64,000 nucleotides of DNA from positions 163,600 to 227,599 of the forward strand of contig CAZOPV010000002.1 in the NCBI GenBank assembly GCA_964582085.1. Direction: 5' to 3'. The notes under the pieces were generated by a model. That model did not search any database. It was not told the origin of the DNA and worked only from the letters and a program-made list of their open reading frames with translations. A program made the position numbers and the translations under genes. This document shows positions 1-8,642 of this stretch, one piece after another; position 1 is the stretch's first letter, and each line of letters begins with the position of its first letter. The DNA comes from JADGNF01 sp964582085 (GTDB lineage Archaea; Thermoproteota; Bathyarchaeia; Bathyarchaeales; Bathycorpusculaceae).

Positions 1-1
1 A

Positions 2-940
2 GGCATAATCGTCATGTTGCTTGACGAATTAATCCAAAAAGGTTGGGGTCTTGGTAGCGGCATAAGCCTCTTCATCATGGCAGGTGTTGCCCAACAAATC
101 CTGTGGCAAACATTCTCGCCATCAAACGGCCTATTCGTGGGCGCCCTTCAACAGCTCCTTGCAAACAACATGACTGTAATTGAATGGATAGTAGGCGCGG
201 GAATTTACCCATCCCTCATCGGCTTAATTGCCACAATAGGAGCATTTATCGTGATAATATACCTAAATGGCGTCCGTGTAGAACTCCCTATAAGCTATGC
301 TGGATACAAAGGGTTCCGAAGCAAATATCCAATCAAACTTCTCTACGTTTCAAATCTACCAGTAATTTTTGCATCTGCTCTTTTCGCTAACATATACGTT
401 CTGGGTCAGTTCCTCTGGAGCTGGCAAGGTAGCCCTGCGCCAGGCGCCAACCTTTTAACTGACATCTTTGGTCAATACAAAAATGTAAACGGCACAATTA
501 CGCCCTCTGGCGGCTTAGCTTACTACGTAACTGCCCCTCAAAACCTTCAGAACGTGGGGTCTGATCCTCTGAGGGCTCTCGTCTACTTAGGTATCCTTGT
601 AGCTTTCTGTGCTTTCTTCTCGCTTATCTGGCTCGAAGTTGGTGGTCTTGGTCCATCTAAAGTAGCACAGCAACTGATGGACTCGGGTATGCAGATTCCA
701 GGTTACCGGCGTTCCCTTGGACCAATTGAAACAATGCTGAAACGATACATTCCAGTGGTAGCGGTGCTAGGTGGCATAATCGTTGCATTAATCGCTGGTG
801 TGGCTGACTTCTTAGGCGTATTTGGTTCAGGGACGGGTATCCTTCTCTCAGTCGGGATCATCTACCAATACTATGAGCTGCTAATGCGTGAACGCGCAGC
901 CGAGATGTACCCTGCCTTTAGACGAATCTTGGGAGAATAA
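2..940 (+). CDS. secY: Protein translocase subunit SecY (5' end cut off by window)
   Basis: This is the C-terminal two thirds of the archaeal SecY/Sec61-alpha channel, the membrane pore of the Sec translocon. The frame is open from base 2, so the first ATG at 14 is internal and the gene starts outside the window. The visible 312 residues contain several hydrophobic helices, the segment GWGLGSGISLFI typical of the helix 5 region, the cytosolic loop with YAGYKGFRSKYPIKLLYVSN, and the conserved C-terminal GSGTGILLSVGIIYQYYE. It is followed after about 100 bp by the EMC3-like insertase and then cytidylate kinase, the usual end of the archaeal ribosomal-protein/secY operon, although adk, often found here, is absent. 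High confidence from sequence likeness to the family. Confidence 0.96.
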   Translation, partial: GIIVMLLDELIQKGWGLGSGISLFIMAGVAQQILWQTFSPSNGLFVGALQQLLANNMTVIEWIVGAGIYPSLIGLIATIGAFIVIIYLNGVRVELPISYAGYKGFRSKYPIKLLYVSNLPVIFASALFANIYVLGQFLWSWQGSPAPGANLLTDIFGQYKNVNGTITPSGGLAYYVTAPQNLQNVGSDPLRALVYLGILVAFCAFFSLIWLEVGGLGPSKVAQQLMDSGMQIPGYRRSLGPIETMLKRYIPVVAVLGGIIVALIAGVADFLGVFGSGTGILLSVGIIYQYYELLMRERAAEMYPAFRRILGE

Positions 941-1043
941 ATTATCTCCTTTTCTTATTTGCTTAGAAAGCAAAAATGGTTATATGCGAGCAGACCGAAT
1001 AGGCATACACAACATTGATTAGCCCCAACAGAGGAATTGAGAA

Positions 1044-1493
1044 ATGGACATCTCCGTTATACCAATAGCAACGTTTACAATAATGTTAGTTGCGCTTATA
1101 ATATCATTCGTAAATATGGCTCTCAACCGTTTGATCATAACCAAAATGATTGGTTGGCATGAATACAAGGCAATGCAAAAAGAAATCGCCGAGTATAATT
1201 CTCAACGGATGGCCGCTTTGCGCGCAAAAGACACCAAGACTTTAGAGCGCCTCAAAAAGAAAGAGTCACAAATTAACGCAATGCAGACAAAAATGTTTAA
1301 GCCACAAATGGTTCTTATCCCCATAACCTTCATTTATCTCTTTATTTGGCCAATTCTCGTAGGGTATTTCCCACAACCTGTTGCCTATATTCCAGGATTA
1401 GGCGCTGTTCAATTCTTCTATTGGTATTTGATTTGCTCTTTCTTCTTCGGAACAATTGCCTCACGCATAATAGGTGTAACACCCATACAGTAG
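1044..1493 (+). CDS. EMC3/TMCO1-type (DUF106) membrane insertase
   Basis: A 149-aa integral membrane protein of the archaeal DUF106 family, the Oxa1-superfamily relative of EMC3 and TMCO1 that helps insert membrane proteins. It has an N-terminal hydrophobic helix (about residues 8-30), then a long charged, probably coiled-coil stretch (about 40-85, with repeated Lys, Glu and Gln including AKDTKTLERLKKKESQ), then two C-terminal hydrophobic segments ending before ITRV-like residues. This N-helix, coiled coil, two-helix plan is the family signature. Position between secY and cmk is the common archaeal arrangement and supports the call. The ATG at 1044 follows a GAGGAATTGAG stretch. Confidence 0.9.
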   Translation: MDISVIPIATFTIMLVALIISFVNMALNRLIITKMIGWHEYKAMQKEIAEYNSQRMAALRAKDTKTLERLKKKESQINAMQTKMFKPQMVLIPITFIYLFIWPILVGYFPQPVAYIPGLGAVQFFYWYLICSFFFGTIASRIIGVTPIQ

Positions 1494-1511
1494 CTTCAAT
1501 AAGGGAAAACT

Positions 1512-2126
1512 ATGAGTAAAACTGAAAAGCCAACAACTTCCAAAGCGAAGAACATAGTTATATGCATCTCTGGCATGGCTGGTACTGGGAAGAGTACTTT
1601 GGCAAAGAGGCTTGCCAAAAAATACGGATTAAAATACTACTCTGGGGGCGATGCACTCAGAGATTTAGCTGCTGCCCAAGGCTACCAGCCAAATAGCAAT
1701 GGTTGGTGGGAAAGTCCCGAAGGTCTACGGTTTCTTGAGGAACGGAAAAAGAACCCCAGTTTCGATAAAGCCGTTGACAATAAGCTTATGGAGTACGCTT
1801 CTCAAGGTAATGTTCTTTTGGATAGTTGGACAATGCCGTGGCTACTCAAAGACGGATTTAAAATCTGGTTATCTGCCTCATTTGAGAAGCAAGCTGAACG
1901 CATTGCCCAACGTGACAAAATGACAATTGAAGAAGCAAAACAAGCTTTAAATGAAAAAGAATCACGTACAAAAGCTATCTACAAAAAACTTTATGGCTTC
2001 GCTTTAGGTGAGGACTTTACACCTTTTGACTTCATTTTAGACACGGACACTCTTAGCGCTGAAGAAGTTTTTCAAGTTCTATGTAAAGTAATAGATAATG
2101 TAGTTATCGGCAGAAAAAACACGTGA
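1512..2126 (+). CDS. cmk: Cytidylate kinase (archaeal type 2)
   Basis: A 204-aa P-loop nucleoside monophosphate kinase expected to phosphorylate CMP/dCMP with ATP. The Walker A motif GMAGTGKST is at about residues 21-29. It is followed by the CMP-kinase-like YYSGGDALRDLA segment, and the lid region carries Arg residues in AERIAQRDKMTIEEAKQ and the ESRTKAIYKKLYG block that is characteristic of the archaeal cytidylate kinase family. The gene lies 18 bp behind the EMC3-like gene, with AAGGGAAA just before the ATG, so it is probably cotranscribed with secY. Length fits the family, which is usually about 180-200 aa. The short N-terminal extension of about 12 residues is lysine and threonine rich. 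Confidence 0.92.
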   Translation: MSKTEKPTTSKAKNIVICISGMAGTGKSTLAKRLAKKYGLKYYSGGDALRDLAAAQGYQPNSNGWWESPEGLRFLEERKKNPSFDKAVDNKLMEYASQGNVLLDSWTMPWLLKDGFKIWLSASFEKQAERIAQRDKMTIEEAKQALNEKESRTKAIYKKLYGFALGEDFTPFDFILDTDTLSAEEVFQVLCKVIDNVVIGRKNT

Positions 2127-2168
2127 TTCTCTTCACAGGATTTTTTCTGTATTAATTATTATTTTTGT

Positions 2169-3395
2169 TCAGGTAGTCTGCAGTGTATTTTTCTCATCTT
2201 TGAAAAGTTTAAAACTCGCTAAAAACCCAAGCGCTAAAGCAACCACAATAGTAAAGATAAAGGGGCTTACTGGAGTAATAGTGTATAAAATGCCTCCTAT
2301 ATATGGTGCAGCAATTATGGACAATCTAGTTGACCATTGAACTACCGAAATCCATCGTGACCTTTGCGTTGGAGGTGCTATTGAACCTGCTATTACTCCC
2401 ATGTATGCCCACATGGGAAAAGATGCACCCCTAAGAAAAGAGGCAACAACCTGCAAAATAAGATTGCTTGTAAAGATGAATATGGATAAGGCTATACTCA
2501 CGAGGATCATAGAGAAAGAGATGGCAGTTGCTTTGCTGTATTTGTCTCCAATTCTTCCTATTATCAGGGAGAGCAAAAAAGCCCCAAGATAGTTTATTGT
2601 GCCCAGGTAGAGAACAGTTTCCACGTTGTAATGATGAATGTAATTTAGAAACTGTGGAATCAACGTTGAAACTAGTGAAATTATGAACATCATTGCTGCA
2701 AAAAAAGCTGAAATGGCAACCAACTTCCAAATTCCCTTTTTTTCGTCAGTAGGCCTCTCATTGCTCTGAGGTTTAGTTTCTTGGGTTTTAGTTGGCTTCT
2801 GTGATGTAAGCTGTATTAGGGTGAATGCAGCTAATGAATAGAAAACGGCAGTGATCATAAAAATTAAACGATTTTCTAAAAAAGAAGAAAGTAACCCTGC
2901 GACTGTAGGTGAAAAAATATAGCCTATTGCATATGCTGCCCCTAAAGTGGTAAAGGCTGATGCCATGGAATTAGTTTGTGAGTGCTCTAAAACATAGGCA
3001 CTAACTGCAGGAGCAGAAAAGGTGATGCCGTAGATAAACATGGGGACAATTAACTGAGTCCAATCAGTCGCAAAGGAAAATAACAGTGGTATTGGTATCC
3101 AAAGTGCCCACCCAGAGATCATAATTTTTTTACGGTCATATCTGTCAGCTAAAAAGCCGCCGGGAATAATGGTTATAGCGGCAGCCAACGAAGAAAGCGA
3201 ATAAAGTAACCCGACATCTTCAGGTGTAGCGTTTATGCTTCTGATGAACAGTGGAAGAAGATAAACGATAAAGCCATCTCCGAAAGCTGCCAAAAGGTTA
3301 GAAATAAATATTATTTTGAGATTTTTATCTAACATCTCAAATGTCAAAAGTCTCTTAAACTCGACTTTTGAGTTTTGCAGCAGTGTGCCTAACAT
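2169..3395 (-). CDS. Major facilitator superfamily transporter
   Basis: A polytopic membrane protein of about 408 aa with roughly twelve hydrophobic segments. It has the MFS loop 2-3 signature in GGFLADRYDRKKIMI, and a second-half equivalent IGRIGDKYSKATAIS. A charged loop with TDEKKG separates the two six-helix halves. The substrate cannot be told from sequence; the overall look is of the drug/sugar efflux-like group. I chose the ATG at 3395 (MLGTLLQNSK); a TTG at 3431 would add 12 residues, and neither has a clear Shine-Dalgarno. The gene stands alone, convergent with cmk and divergent from the radical SAM gene. Confidence 0.85.
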   Translation of the reverse strand: MLGTLLQNSKVEFKRLLTFEMLDKNLKIIFISNLLAAFGDGFIVYLLPLFIRSINATPEDVGLLYSLSSLAAAITIIPGGFLADRYDRKKIMISGWALWIPIPLLFSFATDWTQLIVPMFIYGITFSAPAVSAYVLEHSQTNSMASAFTTLGAAYAIGYIFSPTVAGLLSSFLENRLIFMITAVFYSLAAFTLIQLTSQKPTKTQETKPQSNERPTDEKKGIWKLVAISAFFAAMMFIISLVSTLIPQFLNYIHHYNVETVLYLGTINYLGAFLLSLIIGRIGDKYSKATAISFSMILVSIALSIFIFTSNLILQVVASFLRGASFPMWAYMGVIAGSIAPPTQRSRWISVVQWSTRLSIIAAPYIGGILYTITPVSPFIFTIVVALALGFLASFKLFKDEKNTLQTT

Positions 3396-3501
3396 GAACT
3401 TTCTTTTATGTAGATTCGCCAAAGTTGTCAAAAAGTTTTTGCTAAAAATAATTAAAATGAACTAACTAAACTAATATCTGGGATTTTCCTACAATAGGGC
3501 A

Positions 3502-4536
3502 GTGAACTTGTTGGCTAAAACATCCCTTGAAAAAAACCAACTCGAAATGCCACCGCAAATCCGCGTCTCCATAGGAACAGCAATAGTGATAGGCCTTTTA
3601 GAAGGTAAACTGGACGCCGCGCCAACAACTGCGTATCTAATGACCTATAAAGGCGGTAAATGTACAGCGAACTGTGGTTTTTGTCCTCAAGCTCGAACTA
3701 GCCAATGCAAAGCCGAGTTGTTGTCAAGGGTAACTTGGCCCGCGTTTTCCAGTCAAAGCGTAGTGAAACAAATTATCCCTGCAGTTAGTTATAATAAAAT
3801 TCGCCGAGTTTGTATTCAAGCCCTAAACTACTCAACTGTTTTTAGAGACGTCTACAGCATAGTTAAAACATTAAAACAGCAAACCGAGGTCTCGGTTTCT
3901 GTTTCATGCCAACCAACAACAAGAGTTGATATGCAGTGTTTAGCTGAGGCAGGTGTTAACCGAATAGGTATCCCGCTTGATGCTGCAACTGAAAAACTTT
4001 TCGATGAAATAAAAGGAGCAAAAGCAGGTGGCTTTTATAGGTGGGAGAACCAGTTCAAGCAAATCAGGGATGCAATAGAGTTTTTCGGAAAAGGCAACGT
4101 TAGTACCCATCTGATCATAGGGCTAGGTGAAACTGAGAAGGAAGCCGTCACATTAATTCAGCAATGTACTGAATTGGGCGTAACATTAGCCCTTTTCGCC
4201 TTTACACCTATCAGAGGGACAACTTTAGCAAATAAACCTCCGCCTCCTATAGATAAATATAGACGTATTCAAGTTGCCCGATATTTAATTGTAGCCGGCA
4301 TAACAAGAGCAGAGAATATGCAGTTTGACAAGACAGAAAGAATAAGGGAATTTGGTGTTCCAAAGGAGAAACTAATTCGTGTAGTTGACTCTGGAGAGCC
4401 TTTTTTAACCTCTGGTTGCCCAGATTGTAACAGACCTTTTTATAATGAAAAACCCAGTGGCCCCATCTATAACTACCCGAAGCTTGTCACTGCAAAAGAA
4501 CTATCATTAATCAAGGAACAACTTGCATTAAAATAG
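3502..4536 (+). CDS. Radical SAM protein, biotin synthase-like (candidate archaeal lipoyl synthase LipS-type)
   Basis: A 344-aa radical SAM enzyme. The cluster-binding motif CTANCGFC is at about residues 52-59 (CxxxCxxC). Additional cysteines sit near the C terminus in TSGCPDCNRPFYNEKPSG, suggesting a second Fe-S cluster as in sulfur-inserting enzymes. Biotin synthase-related proteins of archaea, including the two-protein LipS1/LipS2 lipoyl synthases, have this build. A lipoate-protein ligase gene lies 1.5 kb downstream, which makes lipoyl sulfur insertion the best guess, but only one such radical SAM gene is in the window. The GTG at 3502 is the longest start; an ATG at 3547 (MPPQIRVS) is a good alternative. 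Family call firm, exact reaction inferred. Confidence 0.75.
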   Translation: MNLLAKTSLEKNQLEMPPQIRVSIGTAIVIGLLEGKLDAAPTTAYLMTYKGGKCTANCGFCPQARTSQCKAELLSRVTWPAFSSQSVVKQIIPAVSYNKIRRVCIQALNYSTVFRDVYSIVKTLKQQTEVSVSVSCQPTTRVDMQCLAEAGVNRIGIPLDAATEKLFDEIKGAKAGGFYRWENQFKQIRDAIEFFGKGNVSTHLIIGLGETEKEAVTLIQQCTELGVTLALFAFTPIRGTTLANKPPPPIDKYRRIQVARYLIVAGITRAENMQFDKTERIREFGVPKEKLIRVVDSGEPFLTSGCPDCNRPFYNEKPSGPIYNYPKLVTAKELSLIKEQLALK

Positions 4537-4553
4537 ACAAAAGATTTAGGCAA

Positions 4554-5894
4554 CTAACTTTCTTGGGCTGTTTTTTCTGCCTTATCTTTAGGTTCAGGGA
4601 ACTTAGGTTTCTGTCTGGTTACTTGCTCGACCAAACGCCAGAATTCAGGCATCACAAGTCCTTTCTGCAAGTCCTTTAGAAGCTTTTTTACTTGGTAGAA
4701 AGTCATCTGGGCTTCACCTTTATCCAAGTTTTCTTGCGGACCTTTTATGTGGCGCAGTATTTCATCTATCTGACGGGGTGAAGCACGTATGTTTGCTTTC
4801 TCTAACAAACTTTGAAGTAAAGTTTGCCCAGTGTTTCTACCCACAAAAAGCGCTGTTTCGCGTCCGACGATTTCAGGTGGGAACGGTTCAAACATTAGTG
4901 GGTGAGCTAGCATTCCTTCTACGTGTTCATCTACTTCGTGAGTGAATGTATTGTCGCCGACGATGGGTTTGTGGAACTGTATGGGTAACGCAAAAGATTT
5001 TTCAGCTAATTGGGCAAGTCTATAGGTGCGTTCTAGGTCCACGCCTGTATCGATGTTGTAGAGGAGTTCTAAAGCCGTTGCTACTTCCTCAAATGGAGCC
5101 AATCCTGCTCTCTCACCAAAGCCTACGACGCTAGTATGTACATAGGTTATCCCTTCCTCTACAGCTGCAAGCGTGTTGGCAGTTGCTAAACCGAAGTCGT
5201 TATGACAGTGAATTGACAATGGCACATTCTTTTTAACTATGTCAGATAAACCATCTCGAACGTGAGAAATTAGATACCGCGTTGCAAGCGGTCTTAGGAA
5301 ACCCACTGTGTCTGCTATGGACAGTTTAGTTGCTCCTGCAGCTACGGCAGCTTCAAACACCTCGATGATATCTTCAAGAATAGTTCTTGAACCATCTGAG
5401 AGAACAAAATTAACTTCTAAACCATGCTTTTTGGCATATTCAATGCTTTCCACAATGCGTTTGAGGGCCTCTTGTTTGGTGATTTTAAGCCTGTACTGAA
5501 GATTCAAACCGTTGAAGGGGGCTTCGATGTTAATTTCTTTCATCCCCACTTCCAAGCAAGCGTCAACATGAACCTTGGTTGCTCCTGCTGAAGCAGTAAG
5601 TGTTGATTTCTCAAAACTTTCATTCGCTATGCGTTTGACGCCGCGTTTTTCTTCTTCTGTTAAACCTGGAAAACCAATATTTATAACAGCTATGCCTGTT
5701 TCATCCATCATTTTGGCAAGTTTAAGTTTTTCTACATATGTTAGAAAGACTGTTGGCGCTTTGATGCCCTCGCGGAAACTCTCATCCACCATGTAAACCC
5801 TTTCAGGCAGTTTAGGCGGTAAATTTTTGCGAAGGCGATTGTAATTAGCAATTAAGCCTTGGGCTTCCATCTTTTTAAAGATAGTCTTCCTCAT
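4554..5894 (-). CDS. DRE-TIM metallolyase, homocitrate/2-isopropylmalate synthase family
   Basis: A protein of about 446 aa of the HMG-CoA lyase / isopropylmalate synthase superfamily, which condenses or cleaves acyl-CoA and 2-oxoacids at a divalent metal. The metal-binding histidines are visible in LSIHCHNDFGLATANT, and the late glycine-rich VVGFGERAGLAP is typical. The usual catalytic RDG near the N terminus reads REG (VDESFREGIKAP), so the metal-ligand aspartate is replaced by glutamate. No LeuA regulatory domain is present. Archaeal isopropylmalate, citramalate and homocitrate synthases all look like this and I cannot choose between them; the REG form may mark a separate subgroup. Start taken at the ATG at 5894; a TTG at 5912 would add six residues. 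Confidence 0.75.
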   Translation of the reverse strand: MRKTIFKKMEAQGLIANYNRLRKNLPPKLPERVYMVDESFREGIKAPTVFLTYVEKLKLAKMMDETGIAVINIGFPGLTEEEKRGVKRIANESFEKSTLTASAGATKVHVDACLEVGMKEINIEAPFNGLNLQYRLKITKQEALKRIVESIEYAKKHGLEVNFVLSDGSRTILEDIIEVFEAAVAAGATKLSIADTVGFLRPLATRYLISHVRDGLSDIVKKNVPLSIHCHNDFGLATANTLAAVEEGITYVHTSVVGFGERAGLAPFEEVATALELLYNIDTGVDLERTYRLAQLAEKSFALPIQFHKPIVGDNTFTHEVDEHVEGMLAHPLMFEPFPPEIVGRETALFVGRNTGQTLLQSLLEKANIRASPRQIDEILRHIKGPQENLDKGEAQMTFYQVKKLLKDLQKGLVMPEFWRLVEQVTRQKPKFPEPKDKAEKTAQES

Positions 5895-6077
5895 TATGTG
5901 TACACAATCCAATAAATTCTGAGTTCACACGCTGTGATTATTATTTTCGCATGTATATAAAAATAGCACAAATTCGGTATACAGTAAGTTTTTTCTCTAA
6001 ACTTCATTCAACATATCAAGCTGTTTGTAGCTGATTACTTTTTTAAAGAGGGCATTATTATTAGCGGGTGATGCTAT

Positions 6078-6890
6078 ATGAGAACGTGGCGACTGCTGAA
6101 ACTTGAAACTTTTCATCCCTTTATGAACATGGCCATTGACGAAGCCATTTTGCAGTCACGCATTTTAGGTTCTGTCCCTGACACCTTGAGGTTTTATCGT
6201 TGGATGCCTTCAGCTGTTTCAATTGGCAGGTTCCAGAGAATAGAGAGCGAGGTCAACTTGGAAAACTGCCGAAAATTAAGCGTGGAAGTTGTTAGACGAA
6301 TTAGTGGCGGTGGCACTGTGTATCATGATACTGAAGGTGAAGTTACCTACAGTGTGATTGCTAAGACAGAAAATTTGGGCACTAAGGATGTAACCGAAGT
6401 TTACTCAAAAGTCTATTCGGCTATAAACCATGCTTTGCAGTTAATGGGTATACTTGCAGACTATAATGAGGGGGACATAAAAAATTGCCCTAATTTGACT
6501 GTTAACGGCAAAAAGATTTCTGGTAGCGCCCAAGCCAACAAAAGTGGGGTTGTGCTGCAACATGGAACGTTGCTGTTGAATGTTGATTTGCCAAAAATGT
6601 TTTCTTTGCTACGTGTGCCTTGGGCGAATTCATGTATGCAAGTTGTGAACATAGCAAAGAACAAAATCACTAGCATACAAAATGAGTTGGGGCACTCAGT
6701 TACGCCTGAAACGGTTGTAAACGCGGTGGCACATGGTTTTGCAGTGGCAATGGGAATTCAAGTTGTAGAAAACGTCCAAACGTTAGAGGGCGAATTGACG
6801 CCTGAAGAGCGCAAACTCGCGGAAAAACTCTACAGGGAAAAATATGCCACTGATGACTGGAACTTTAACGGGCAAAACAATTTAGGCTAG
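6078..6890 (+). CDS. lplA: Lipoate-protein ligase A family
   Basis: A 270-aa biotin/lipoate-A/B ligase fold protein that activates lipoate with ATP and attaches it to lysines of lipoyl domains (glycine cleavage H protein or 2-oxoacid dehydrogenase E2). It shows the family motif RRISGGGTVYHD at about residues 74-85 and the lysine-bearing NGKKISGSAQ at about 142-151. Helical C-terminal sequence (LTPEERKLAEKLYREKYATDDW) matches the end of single-domain archaeal forms. The start has GGGTGATGCTAT before ATG 6078. It converges with cysS, overlapping its 3' end by 4 bp, and lies near a radical SAM gene that may make lipoyl groups. Confidence 0.92.
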   Translation: MRTWRLLKLETFHPFMNMAIDEAILQSRILGSVPDTLRFYRWMPSAVSIGRFQRIESEVNLENCRKLSVEVVRRISGGGTVYHDTEGEVTYSVIAKTENLGTKDVTEVYSKVYSAINHALQLMGILADYNEGDIKNCPNLTVNGKKISGSAQANKSGVVLQHGTLLLNVDLPKMFSLLRVPWANSCMQVVNIAKNKITSIQNELGHSVTPETVVNAVAHGFAVAMGIQVVENVQTLEGELTPEERKLAEKLYREKYATDDWNFNGQNNLG

Positions 6891-8314
6891 TTTTTCTCAT
6901 GTTTCCACCTAATGCCTTGTGGAGTATCTTCAAGGGTTATACCCATTTCTTTGAGTTTTTGGCGGATTTCATCGGCAGTTTTCCAGTCTTTGGCTTTGCG
7001 GGCTTCTTCACGTCTTTTGATAAGCAATTCTGCTTCTTGAGGTAGCACATCTTGTTCCACTTTGCGAATTATGCCTAACACCTTGCCATACGTATCTATT
7101 ATCTGAGTAACTTTAGCCGCTTCTTCTTTGCTTAGGTAGTTATTGTCTAGCAAGTTGTTGATTTCCCGCACGAATTCAAACAGCGCTGCTAGTGCTACAC
7201 CGATGTTGAGGTCATCATCCATGGCGCCATCAAAATCTGTCTGAACTTTGCTAATTAAATGAATCAGTTTTTCTCCGCTAGCTTTTCCGTTGGCGTCTTG
7301 AAGTCGGCGCTGCAGGTTTGTTAGGCGTTCGATGGCGCTTTTTGCAGCGTTTAAGCCTTCAAATGTGAAGTTGAACTGTTGTCGATAATGAGTGGATAAA
7401 AGTAAATAACGAATGGCGAGGGGGTCGCAGCCTTTATTAAGCAGGTCCCGGAGAGTGTAGAAGTTGCCTAAACGTTTTGACATTTTTTTGCCTTCTACCA
7501 GCAAGTGCTCGTTATGCATCCAATAATGAACGAAGGGCTTGCCTGTTGCTGCTTCGCTTTGTGCGATTTCGTTTTCGTGGTGGGGAAACATGTTGTCGAT
7601 TCCTCCACAGTGTATGTCGAAGGTTTCGCCTAAGTACTTCATGCTCATGGCTGAGCACTCGATGTGCCATCCTGGTCTGCCCTTGCCCAGTTCGGTTTCC
7701 CAGAACACGTTGCCGTCTTCTGGGGTGTAAGCTTTCCAAAGGGCGAAATCATGCGCTTCTTCTTTAGCGTATTCGTCTTGTTTGACTCTTGCACCTGCTT
7801 TGAGTTGTTGGGTTTTGAGGTGGCTAAGTTTGCCATAGGTGGGGAACTTGCTTATGTTATAGTAGATGCTGTTGTCTTCGCCTCGGTAGGCAATGCCTTT
7901 TTCGAGAAGAGTTTTGATTATGCTGACCATTTCCGGTATGTGGTCGGTAGCTCGTGGGTAAACATCAGCTGGTTCAATATTGAGCGTCTTTATATCTTCA
8001 AAGAAGGCTTTGATGTAGAAGTCAGTATATTCTTTGAGTGGTCTTTGTTGTTTTTTGCTGCCTTTGATTGTTTTGTCGTCTACATCAGTTAGGTTCATTA
8101 TGTGGGTTACCTTGAAGCCTCTGTGTTGCAACCACCGTTTTAGGAGATCTTCAAAGAGGAAAGCGCGGAAGTTACCGATGTGGGCGTAGTCGTAAACTGT
8201 TGGCCCACATGTGTACATACGCACTTTGCCTGGGTCGATGGGCGTAAAGTTTTCTTTTTGTCGTGTAAGTGTGTTAAAGATGCGTATGCTTGTTCTTTCT
8301 TTGGCTTTCATCAT
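6887..8314 (-). CDS. cysS: Cysteinyl-tRNA synthetase
   Basis: A class I aminoacyl-tRNA synthetase of 475 aa from the chosen start. The class I HIGH-like motif is HIGNFRAFL at about residues 46-54 of the mature reading and the KMSKS loop is GKKMSKRLGNFYTLRDLL. Zinc-binding residues expected for CysRS are visible as Cys in TCGPTVYDYAHIG, Cys in WHIECSAMS and His/Glu in HHENEIAQSEAATG. The C-terminal helical anticodon domain ends with the winged segment LKEMGITLEDTPQGIRWK. I place the start at ATG 8314 because CAGGGATA precedes it; the longer reading from 8341 lacks support. Presence means this lineage does not rely solely on the SepRS/SepCysS route for Cys-tRNA. Confidence 0.96.
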   Translation of the reverse strand: MMKAKERTSIRIFNTLTRQKENFTPIDPGKVRMYTCGPTVYDYAHIGNFRAFLFEDLLKRWLQHRGFKVTHIMNLTDVDDKTIKGSKKQQRPLKEYTDFYIKAFFEDIKTLNIEPADVYPRATDHIPEMVSIIKTLLEKGIAYRGEDNSIYYNISKFPTYGKLSHLKTQQLKAGARVKQDEYAKEEAHDFALWKAYTPEDGNVFWETELGKGRPGWHIECSAMSMKYLGETFDIHCGGIDNMFPHHENEIAQSEAATGKPFVHYWMHNEHLLVEGKKMSKRLGNFYTLRDLLNKGCDPLAIRYLLLSTHYRQQFNFTFEGLNAAKSAIERLTNLQRRLQDANGKASGEKLIHLISKVQTDFDGAMDDDLNIGVALAALFEFVREINNLLDNNYLSKEEAAKVTQIIDTYGKVLGIIRKVEQDVLPQEAELLIKRREEARKAKDWKTADEIRQKLKEMGITLEDTPQGIRWKHEKN

Positions 8315-8591
8315 TATCCCTGTGAAGTACAATACAGACATTATTTAAGTGTTCCAATTATTTTTTGAAGTTCAGACAAAGTCTGCATCTTTTGTTTCTA
8401 AGCCCTACTAAATTTCAGGTGCTACTCACGCGTTTTTAATTTGGTCTTTATGTTTTATTTTCAACTGAGAATCTGAGCTAAAAATTTATTTCGTACAAAT
8501 GTTGCTTTTTTGTTGAGGGATATATTTATATGACTAAATATAATCGAGTTATACTTATATGTGAGCAGTTTATAGGAGAAATAATGGAAAA

Positions 8592-8642
8592 ATGAAAATT
8601 GGTGTTTGCCTGTGGGTAATCGAAGTTGGTGAAAGTCAATGA
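8592..8642 (+). CDS. Possible 16-codon leader ORF overlapping dph6 start
   Basis: A short ORF (MKIGVCLWVIEVGESQ) whose stop codon overlaps the dph6 start as ATGA. It follows a TATA-like AT-rich stretch (about 8,520-8,560) and an even shorter ATGGAAAAATGA reading with GGAGA in front. The arrangement could couple translation of dph6 to the leader, or simply be chance in the untranslated leader. No family likeness; low confidence. Confidence 0.25.
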   Translation: MKIGVCLWVIEVGESQ

